From assembly GCA_035575515.1 (NCBI GenBank), contig DATLXU010000001.1, positions 1 through 12,595 on the forward strand: a stretch of DNA of 12,595 nt. The letters are read 5' to 3'. A model generated the notes under the pieces. That model was not told the origin of the DNA and did not search any database. It saw only the letters and a list, made by a program, of their open reading frames with translations. Numbering within the stretch: position 1 is the first letter of the stretch; every line of letters starts with the position of its first letter. This document shows, piece after piece, positions 7,311 through 12,595 of this stretch. The position numbers and the translations under genes are program-made. The DNA comes from DATLXU01 sp035575515 (lineage in GTDB: Bacteria > Acidobacteriota > Blastocatellia > UBA7656).

Positions 7311-8516
7311 TCAGCGAAAACTTGCCGCTACGGCGGCCATTGATTTGGCGACCACCGGGAATTCGCCAGCAGAGTTGTTCGAGCAAGCCCGCGGCTTGCC
7401 GTCGCGCTTGTCGCCTGTTTTTGCCGTCTCTGCAATGCTCGCCTTCAGCTTTGTGCTGAATGCGCTGAAGAACTGGATGTACTGGTTTGCATCCAGCTCC
7501 ACATCCTGAATGATTGAATCGAAGAGCTTGCGGTAATGGCTCACAAGCGAATTCGATATGCCGATCATCTTTGCGATTCTCGTCTGCGGCGGCGACGACT
7601 GATCGAAGTAGCAGTGCCAGGTCACTCTTGCCAGGCGGCTGTAGCGGCGCGGCTTGTTGCGAACTGCCTCGCGCATTCTGCCCAGCAACTCCACTGCCAT
7701 GTTGTCAACCTCGCGCGTCGTCTCGCTTTCGAGCAGTATCTCTTCCGGCGTCGGTCTCTGGTCTGCGAAGTCAACTTTCAGCGGCTCCGGGTCGAGGTTT
7801 TCGTTCGGCGTTATGGCGGCGTCTATCGAAATAAATTGCGAGTCTTCGATTGGAAGTTTCGACAGCGCAAGCGACCGAACTATTCGCACGTCAGCCGGAG
7901 AATCAATTGCGCGAAATATCTCGACTAGCAACTCCGTCAGGTCGTTGTTGGAGATGATTATGTGCGAGGTGCTGGCGCGGCCCGCTCGCCGCCGGTCGCG
8001 CTTTCTATAATGCACATCTTTGATTAGCTCATGCATTCGCTGATAGCTCTTCACGGGTTTGTCATCGGGCCATTCGCTCAGCCCGTAAACTTTCAGTACG
8101 AGCTTACGCCTGTTCTGCTTTTGGCTCGAAGCGGTCGTGAACTGACGAAACTCTGGCCGTGTTTGAATCAGGTTGCTGATGCGGCGAGCCATTCGATAAG
8201 CTTCCGGGCGACGCTCGCGCAGCAGCAGCGATACGAGGTTGGGAATCTCTATATGATAAAGCTCGTGCTCGACATCAGCATCCGTGTACCCGGCGTCGAG
8301 ATAATGCTGCCAGCGCCCTTTCTCATGCAGTCTCAGAAAGAGGTCCTGCGTAAGATCAGAGTACAGGTCTTGCAATCGGTCGCGCGGAATTCTTTTAGAG
8401 TCGTACAGATTCCTGATTGATGAGTGTTTTGAAACAAGCTTGTAGAGCTTCGTCCATAACTCTTCGACATAATTGCTCGAAAGGATTTCTATCCAGCCCC
8501 CGCTTTGTCCGTTCAT
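7311..8516 (-). CDS. Divergent sigma-factor-like protein with C-terminal helix-turn-helix
   Basis: A 401-residue soluble protein with no signal peptide or membrane segment. The segment LYSDLTQDLFLRL (51-63) resembles region 2 of ECF sigma factors (the DLTQEVFLRL type), and residues about 311-334 (TRIAKMIGISNSLVSHYRKLF) resemble the region 4 helix-turn-helix that binds the -35 element. Between them lie roughly 240 residues, far longer than the linker of an ordinary ECF factor. They include a very basic patch at 171-180 and an acidic, Pro-containing stretch at 223-265. The last 40 residues are low complexity. It may be an atypical sigma factor or a DNA-binding regulator derived from one; binding to RNA polymerase is inference. 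The start is the ATG at 8514-8516 with only a weak GGGA upstream. It sits between the kinase homologue/ATPase pair and the glycan genes, which suits a regulator of the locus. Confidence 0.75.
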   Translation of the reverse strand: MNGQSGGWIEILSSNYVEELWTKLYKLVSKHSSIRNLYDSKRIPRDRLQDLYSDLTQDLFLRLHEKGRWQHYLDAGYTDADVEHELYHIEIPNLVSLLLRERRPEAYRMARRISNLIQTRPEFRQFTTASSQKQNRRKLVLKVYGLSEWPDDKPVKSYQRMHELIKDVHYRKRDRRRAGRASTSHIIISNNDLTELLVEIFRAIDSPADVRIVRSLALSKLPIEDSQFISIDAAITPNENLDPEPLKVDFADQRPTPEEILLESETTREVDNMAVELLGRMREAVRNKPRRYSRLARVTWHCYFDQSSPPQTRIAKMIGISNSLVSHYRKLFDSIIQDVELDANQYIQFFSAFSTKLKASIAETAKTGDKRDGKPRACSNNSAGEFPVVAKSMAAVAASFR

Positions 8517-8651
8517 ACTTCAATCCCACTGATTCTTCACAAAAATTAAAGCAAGCTGCTATGCAAGCCGCGTCGCCTGATTATCCTTCGCTTGGTTGCT
8601 TGCGAACCGGGCTGATAATCTCTTTTGCAAACATGATTCCCTCGCATCCAC

Positions 8652-8700
8652 TCGATTGAAGTTTTCCGTTTCAAACTTCAAATTCATCCTATTCAATCGA
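8652..8700 (-). promoter_or_regulatory. Two mutually exclusive hairpins in the leader of the sigma-like gene
   Basis: TCGATTGAA (8652-8660) and TTCAATCGA (8692-8700) are perfect 9-bp inverted repeats. TTGAAGTTT (8656-8664) and AAACTTCAA (8673-8681) are another perfect 9-bp pair. The two share the TTGAA at 8656-8660, so an RNA could form one or the other but not both. The element lies 136 bases before the sigma-like ATG. Alternatively the palindromic halves may be a protein operator. Function is inferred. Confidence 0.4.
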
Positions 8701-8778
8701 AAATCGCGTCTTGCCTGATGAATCCACACTGCCGCCGCATTACCGTTCACGCTCAGGCTCGCCCGCCGTGAGGAAACC

Positions 8779-8811
8779 TTGCCCCATCGCCTTGCAATTT
8801 TGCTCCATCGC
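8779..8811. repeat. Direct repeat TTGCYCCATCGC, 21-base spacing
   Basis: TTGCCCCATCGC (8779-8790) and TTGCTCCATCGC (8800-8811) differ at one base and start 21 bases apart, two helical turns. The core CCATCGC recurs inverted at 8881-8887. The arrangement resembles a pair of protein-binding sites on one face of the DNA, but chance cannot be excluded. Confidence 0.35.
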
Positions 8812-8901
8812 ATCTTGCCGCAGACGGCACAATCGCCCGCCTGCACGAAATCAAGCCAGTTTTGAAATTCACGCAGGCAAGCGATGGGAGCATCTTCGGC
8901 T

Positions 8902-9771
8902 TTACGTAGCAGAACCGACCGCGTAGCCGAACTCCGCCGCGTTTGCATTTGTCAGATCGCTCGGCGTAAGGTCGAGCGTTTCGATTACGTCGCTTATGAT
9001 GTCGCACGTGATTGTTGTTCGTCCCGACGCATAACCGTACAGCAGAGCGTTATCGCAAATGTTATTTATCACTCGCGGGATTCCGGCTGACGCACGCGCG
9101 ATCAAATCAACGGCGGATGGATCGAAGATGTTCGCCCGTTCGGCTCCGGCTGTCTTCAATCGAAAGCGGATGTAGTTGTTGATCTCATACGCGTGCAGCG
9201 GCTTGATCGAGCAGCGTAGCGAGATTCGCTGCTTGAGCTGGCGCAAGCCCGGCTGGTTGAGAATCTCTCGAAGCTCAGGCTGGCCGCATAGGATTATCTG
9301 CAAGAGCTTCTCGCTGTTGGTCTCGAAATTCGCAAGCAGCCGAATCTCTTCCAAAACGCCGGGCGGCAGGCCGTGCGCTTCGTCAACTATCAGCACCGTG
9401 CGCAATCCTCTCGAATGCCGCTGCGCAAGGCACATGCAGAGCGCATTTAGGATTTCAGCTTTCGATGCTCTTGGACCGAGGCCGAGATTCAGCCCGCCCG
9501 TGAACAACTCAAAGAACTCTGAGACGGTTACAAACGGATTGAAAATATAGACCGAAAGAATATCCGGGCCGAACTGCTGAAGAACCGATCTCAGCGTCGT
9601 GGTCTTTCCTGTTCCGACTTCACCCGTGACGACGACAAGACCTTTGCTTTGCGATATGCAGTATCGCAGGTTCGACACCACTTCGAGGTGACTTTCGGTC
9701 TTGAAGATGTATTTCGGGTTTGGCGTCAGTCCAAAAGGTATCTCTTTAAGCCCGTAGAACTCTGTGTACAT
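8902..9771 (-). CDS. ExeA/GspA-like AAA ATPase
   Basis: A 289-residue cytoplasmic P-loop ATPase. The start MYTEFYGLKEIPFGLTPNP is the hallmark of the ExeA / XrtA-associated ATPase group. Walker A is GEVGTGKT at 50-57, Walker B is VLIVDEAH at 126-133, the sensor-1 region is ILCGQPELR at about 160-168, and sensor 2 is GIPRVINN at 230-237, so it should hydrolyse ATP. It lacks the C-terminal membrane and peptidoglycan-binding parts of Aeromonas ExeA, and matches in size the short forms found in exopolysaccharide/exosortase loci. A strong AAGGAG lies 8 bases before the ATG. It follows the kinase homologue by 41 bases, probably on the same transcript. Relatives act in secretin assembly or in surface polysaccharide export; which applies here is not decided, since no secretin, Wza or exosortase gene is visible. 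Confidence 0.92.
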   Translation of the reverse strand: MYTEFYGLKEIPFGLTPNPKYIFKTESHLEVVSNLRYCISQSKGLVVVTGEVGTGKTTTLRSVLQQFGPDILSVYIFNPFVTVSEFFELFTGGLNLGLGPRASKAEILNALCMCLAQRHSRGLRTVLIVDEAHGLPPGVLEEIRLLANFETNSEKLLQIILCGQPELREILNQPGLRQLKQRISLRCSIKPLHAYEINNYIRFRLKTAGAERANIFDPSAVDLIARASAGIPRVINNICDNALLYGYASGRTTITCDIISDVIETLDLTPSDLTNANAAEFGYAVGSAT

Positions 9772-9812
9772 CCAGCCCTCTCCTTATTCAGTTTTTCATC
9801 GTTGCTTAATCT

Positions 9813-11507
9813 TCAGTAGCGCCTCACGCGTCGCGGCCAGTGCCGCTTTGCTCGCTGTTGGTTTCGTCTCACCAAATGCGCGCGGCGCGAAGCCGCTGGC
9901 CTGACCGCTCTCGGCCTTGCATTTAGAACCGTCGGATTACTCATCGCAGGCTTTGTGGACTCCAATTGTTGATTTATTGATGGCTGCTCTCTTGTGATTA
10001 ATGATCCATCATCACCGCTGCTCGGTGTAGTCGCGCCTTTGTTTGAATCAATCGCGTGATTGTCAACGGCTGGAGCTTCAACTGTCGGTTGATTTTGTGA
10101 AGCGCGGTCAATATTGTGAGAGCGAGCGAGCGCCATCAATCCGCCCGCGACGGCCACAGCCAGCGCGACTATCAGAATCCATCGCCGCCACTGTTTCCTG
10201 CTCGTATCTTCAGCCATTGCCATTTCGGCCAGACGGTTCATCGCCGCCGATTCAAGCTTTTGGGGCGCATCGGCTTGCATCTCAGGCAGTTGGCTTGCGC
10301 CGTTGCCGCTCTGCTCTTTCGCTGTGATTGATAGCTGTTCGAGCGGAGGGTCAATGACCGTGATTGACGGCGTCTCCCAATCCTCGCGCTCGATTGCGCG
10401 GGCAGACTCAACTGCTGCGGGAGCCGCGGAACTCTTTTCGGTTTTTTCCTGGCCTATCTTTGGCTCAAACCGGTCGAGCTTTTGAGTCGCCGAAGCCGCT
10501 ACGCTGTATTGAGTTTCTGCTCCTTCAATCTGCGGCGGTGAAATCTCGTGTTGCTTGATGATGCCGAGCCGGGTTACGGCGAATTCGTTTAGCGCAGAGC
10601 GCAGAGCGTCCGCGCTCTGGAAACGCCTGGAGCGATTTTTATCGAGCAGGCACATTATCAAGCTCGACATCCATAGCGGAACGTTCGCGCAGAAGAGATG
10701 AGGCGGCAGCGGCGATTGGTTGATCTGCTTATGCCTGATTGCGTCGTCGTCTTCTGCTTCAAACGGCAGCCGATCCGTCAGCATCTTGTAGATCAAAACG
10801 CCTAGCGAATAGAGGTCGCTGCGCTCATCAACGGACTTGCCGCTCGCCTGCTCAGGGCTGATATAACGCGGGTCGCTGCGGCGCGACCTTTCAGCGTGCG
10901 CCCAACCATATTCGTCGCCCGTTTCAATGCCAAAATCTCCAACTAATGCCGTGCCATCGCGGTCAATCAATATGCTTTCGGGGTTGATTGCCAGATGCAG
11001 GACGCCTTGCCTGTGAGCATAATCGAGCGCGTCAGTTAACTGCAGAATAATTCCAACAGCGAGCTTTAGATTGAGCCACGCTTCTCGGTCCAATAAATCT
11101 TTTAACGTCTCCGCTCCGGCGCGATGCTCTATGACCGAAAAACAGGCATCGCCTTTTTGTTCGATCTGGCTCGCTTTGAGGACGTTTCGATGTGACAACT
11201 TTGCCGCCGCGCGCGATTCCAGATTGAACAGTTCGAACTCTCTTGAATCGCCGTCGCTTTGGCCTGCGAAGACTTTCAGCCTTACGAGCGCATTAAGCGG
11301 CATCGCTTGCAAGTCTTCGGCCAGGTAACAGAGAGCATTGCCGCGTATGCCTGCGGGCTTCAACAACTCGAATCTCTCTGAAAGCGCCGCTATGATTTCG
11401 GAGCGGCTGAAACGGTCTCGCGCCTTTTGAGTAGCGGTAGCCGTTGTGCTTGCCGGTCTGGATTGGCTTGCGCCTTCGACGAAGCCCTTCGATTCGTGGC
11501 TGCTCAT
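9813..11507 (-). CDS. Transmembrane Ser/Thr kinase homologue, predicted pseudokinase
   Basis: A 564-residue PknB-type protein: kinase-like domain about 35-312, long Ala/Ser/Glu-rich linker to about 440, one membrane helix at about 443-461, then an extracytoplasmic part ending in a very basic tail (14 Arg/Lys in the last 35 residues). Retained marks are the ATP-anchoring Lys K78 (VRLKVF), the helix C Glu E97, DFG at 191-193, SPE at 217-219 and DERSDLYSLGV. Lost marks are the Gly-rich loop, which is degenerate (PAGIRGNALCYLAED), and the catalytic loop, which reads HLAINPESILID instead of HRDxKPxNILID. It therefore lacks the catalytic Asp (A173) and the following Lys (N175). Phosphotransfer is unlikely, though nucleotide binding is possible. 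I chose the ATG at 11505-11507, which has AGGGA 8 bases upstream; the frame extends to a GTG at 11544-11546 without a ribosome binding site. The ExeA-like ATPase follows directly. Confidence 0.9.
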   Translation of the reverse strand: MSSHESKGFVEGASQSRPASTTATATQKARDRFSRSEIIAALSERFELLKPAGIRGNALCYLAEDLQAMPLNALVRLKVFAGQSDGDSREFELFNLESRAAAKLSHRNVLKASQIEQKGDACFSVIEHRAGAETLKDLLDREAWLNLKLAVGIILQLTDALDYAHRQGVLHLAINPESILIDRDGTALVGDFGIETGDEYGWAHAERSRRSDPRYISPEQASGKSVDERSDLYSLGVLIYKMLTDRLPFEAEDDDAIRHKQINQSPLPPHLFCANVPLWMSSLIMCLLDKNRSRRFQSADALRSALNEFAVTRLGIIKQHEISPPQIEGAETQYSVAASATQKLDRFEPKIGQEKTEKSSAAPAAVESARAIEREDWETPSITVIDPPLEQLSITAKEQSGNGASQLPEMQADAPQKLESAAMNRLAEMAMAEDTSRKQWRRWILIVALAVAVAGGLMALARSHNIDRASQNQPTVEAPAVDNHAIDSNKGATTPSSGDDGSLITREQPSINQQLESTKPAMSNPTVLNARPRAVRPAASRRAHLVRRNQQRAKRHWPRRVRRY

Positions 11508-11953
11508 AGCAATCTTCCCTGCGCGTTCAATGTGGTTTCCTCTCACAAGCGGCAGCTTCGCTCGCTCGTGAGCGGCTGTAGGATGAGACTAATCGAGGGG
11601 AGAATAAAGATCCTGTCTCGGCTCAGGTTTTCTTTCAGCTTAAAATCAGCTTTGGTCCATACCAGTTTGAGAATTGACTCAGCCACAGAGTTGTCTGCAA
11701 CAGCCCCGTTAGCCGTCCAGTAAATTTATCCTCATTACGGTAATGTGGTTTGGGTTGAAACCTCGAAGTCAATTCGGTTGTTCGCATCCGCGTGTCGCTC
11801 ACAACCCGTGCGGAAAAATGTTGGTTTCATAATCTCAGCAGGCGCAACGATCAACGCAACCTCGTCTGAAAAAGGTCAAGAGGCGTCCTCTCTTTTTATA
11901 TACTTCCAATTAATCAGGTTTTTCAAAAAATCCCGACAGCATCGCCTGCTATT
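11508..11953. other. Intergenic region upstream of the kinase homologue
   Basis: A 446-base gap between the beta-helix gene stop and the kinase homologue start. No minus-strand frame of useful length is present, and the plus-strand frames carry no recognisable motifs. It holds a candidate terminator hairpin at 11870-11898 and a possible RNA pseudoknot arrangement at 11776-11813. No confident -35/-10 pair was found, though the promoter of the kinase/ATPase pair should lie here. Confidence 0.5.
11870..11898. terminator. Weak, possibly bidirectional intrinsic terminator
   Basis: AGAGG (11879-11883), loop CGT, CCTCT (11887-11891) form a short GC-containing stem. On the plus strand it is followed by C and a run of five T. 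On the minus strand it is followed by TGACC and a run of five T. It lies about 62 bases beyond the stop of the beta-helix gene. The stem is only 5-6 bp, so the call is tentative. Confidence 0.3.
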
Positions 11954-12595
11954 TTACGGCAAGCCTTCTACGACGCGCCCCATCGCTCGCTCAATCTCGT
12001 CAATATTCGCGCCCACGTCTTTATCCTTAGTTCCCGCGTGCTTGAATTGACTGCTCGCAGCTAGGCGATAATTGCCATGCGGCTTGTCCACAAAGCCTAC
12101 GTCATCGAGCGTCGGTGGATAAAAATTCTTCTTTGGATAGCGCGAGCTTTGCGCGCCGACGATGACATTTTTCTTCAGCGAAAAGTCAACGAAGTAGCGG
12201 TCGAGCGTCGTGTTTCCGGTCGCGGTTCCGTCTCCGATGATGCCGAATTCGTTATGTGGAACGATGTTGTTTGTGAACACGAACTCTTGATTGGGCACGC
12301 CGTGAGCCGTAATCAGATTGCCCGTCTGAAACGCAGTGTTGTGATCTATTTTCACATCCACCGTTTCAGTTATCTGAATCCACCTGCCGTTGTTGCCCCA
12401 CTGCTTCGCGCCTATGTCATCGAACAGATTATTGCTAATCATTACGCGCTTGATCTGCTGGCTCGGATGAAGGTTATCTCGCCCGATGAACATAATCCCT
12501 GCGGCAGAGTGTCGGACTATGTTATTTGTGAACGTTACGTCTTCGACAACAGACCACGGGGCTGTTCCATCCTGATTGCGAACAGTAAATAGGAT
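11954..12595 (-). CDS. Right-handed parallel beta-helix protein, C-terminal part (5' end outside window)
   Basis: The frame is open from the right edge to the TAA at 11954-11956, giving 213 visible residues; the start is beyond the window. The ATG at 12491-12493 is internal, because the 34 codons before it continue the same repeat pattern (VTFTNNIV, then VMISNNLF, VKIDHNTAF, FVFTNNIV). These are rungs of a pectate-lyase-like beta-helix with Asn ladders (about 22-30 residues per rung). The end, with NYRLAASSQFKHAGTKDKDVGANIDEIERAM, is a common C-terminal cap of secreted beta-helix proteins. Such folds serve as polysaccharide lyases, epimerases or glycan-binding proteins, and no catalytic residues can be assigned here. 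Export is expected from the family, but the signal peptide is not visible. It may be a separate unit, since a 446-base gap follows it. Confidence 0.85.
   Translation of the reverse strand: MLFTVRNQDGTAPWSVVEDVTFTNNIVRHSAAGIMFIGRDNLHPSQQIKRVMISNNLFDDIGAKQWGNNGRWIQITETVDVKIDHNTAFQTGNLITAHGVPNQEFVFTNNIVPHNEFGIIGDGTATGNTTLDRYFVDFSLKKNVIVGAQSSRYPKKNFYPPTLDDVGFVDKPHGNYRLAASSQFKHAGTKDKDVGANIDEIERAMGRVVEGLP

Larger units (their letters stand above)
8517..8901. other. Intergenic region / leader of the sigma-like gene
   Basis: A 385-base gap between the ATPase stop and the sigma-like start. Open frames here, such as minus strand 8559-8948, have no recognisable motifs, and I judge them non-coding. Near the ATPase end lies a 12-base direct repeat 21 bases apart (8779-8790 and 8800-8811) with a third inverted core at 8881-8887. 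At 8652-8700 are two overlapping inverted repeats. No convincing promoter could be assigned by eye. Confidence 0.5.

Noticed and set aside
8559..8948. 129-codon minus-strand frame between the ATPase and the sigma-like gene
   Set aside because: It overlaps the ATPase end out of frame, has no ribosome binding site or motif, and crosses the inverted repeats at 8652-8700.
10594..10612. GCGCAGA-type tandem repeat in the kinase homologue gene
   Set aside because: Only two units, within normal coding sequence of the kinase fold's last helix (DALRSALNEF); explained by the protein.
11508..11546. Longer start (GTG at 11544-11546) for the kinase homologue
   Set aside because: No ribosome binding site precedes it, whereas the ATG at 11505-11507 has AGGGA at 8 bases.
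1..12595. CRISPR arrays, tRNA/rRNA genes, insertion sequences, integrases
   Set aside because: No regularly spaced long repeats, no recognisable RNA genes and no transposase or integrase motifs were seen on either strand.

Overview
The window (about 54% GC by eye) reads almost entirely on the minus strand. The proteins suggest a Gram-negative bacterium of the Acidobacteriota, possibly Blastocatellia-like. The grounds are protein style: a secreted IPT/TIG-domain protein, parallel beta-helix proteins, an ExeA-type ATPase beside a membrane kinase homologue, and degenerate heptanucleotide repeats between genes. This assignment is inference; no rRNA or marker gene is present.

Layout in the direction of transcription, from high to low coordinates: (1) the C-terminal part of a right-handed parallel beta-helix protein runs in from the right edge (11954-12595). 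(2) After a 446-base gap comes a transmembrane Ser/Thr kinase homologue (9813-11507) whose catalytic loop lacks the key residues. 41 bases later follows an ExeA/GspA-like AAA ATPase (8902-9771). (3) After a 385-base gap rich in small repeats and inverted repeats comes a 401-residue protein that looks like a divergent sigma factor (7311-8516). (4) A compact four-gene block follows with gaps of roughly 20-75 bases: GT2 glycosyltransferase (6234-7235), Wzx-like flippase (4601-6178), LicC-like cytidylyltransferase (3806-4579) and CDP-glycerol glycerophosphotransferase-like enzyme (2612-3772). (5) After a 541-base gap comes a secreted protein with two degenerate phospholipase D-like domains, Fn3-like and IPT/TIG modules and a C-terminal domain, running off the left edge (1-2070).

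Reading of the whole: this is part of a cell-surface polysaccharide locus. The four-gene block can activate a phosphorylated alcohol with CTP, transfer it, add sugars and flip the lipid-linked product. The kinase homologue, ATPase and sigma-like protein upstream look like a control module. The two exported proteins at the edges may act on or bind surface glycan. The most distinctive points are the predicted pseudokinase with a strongly basic extracytoplasmic tail, the sigma-like protein with a long insert, and a teichoic-acid-like chemistry in what looks like a Gram-negative. No mobile element, CRISPR array, tRNA or rRNA was found.
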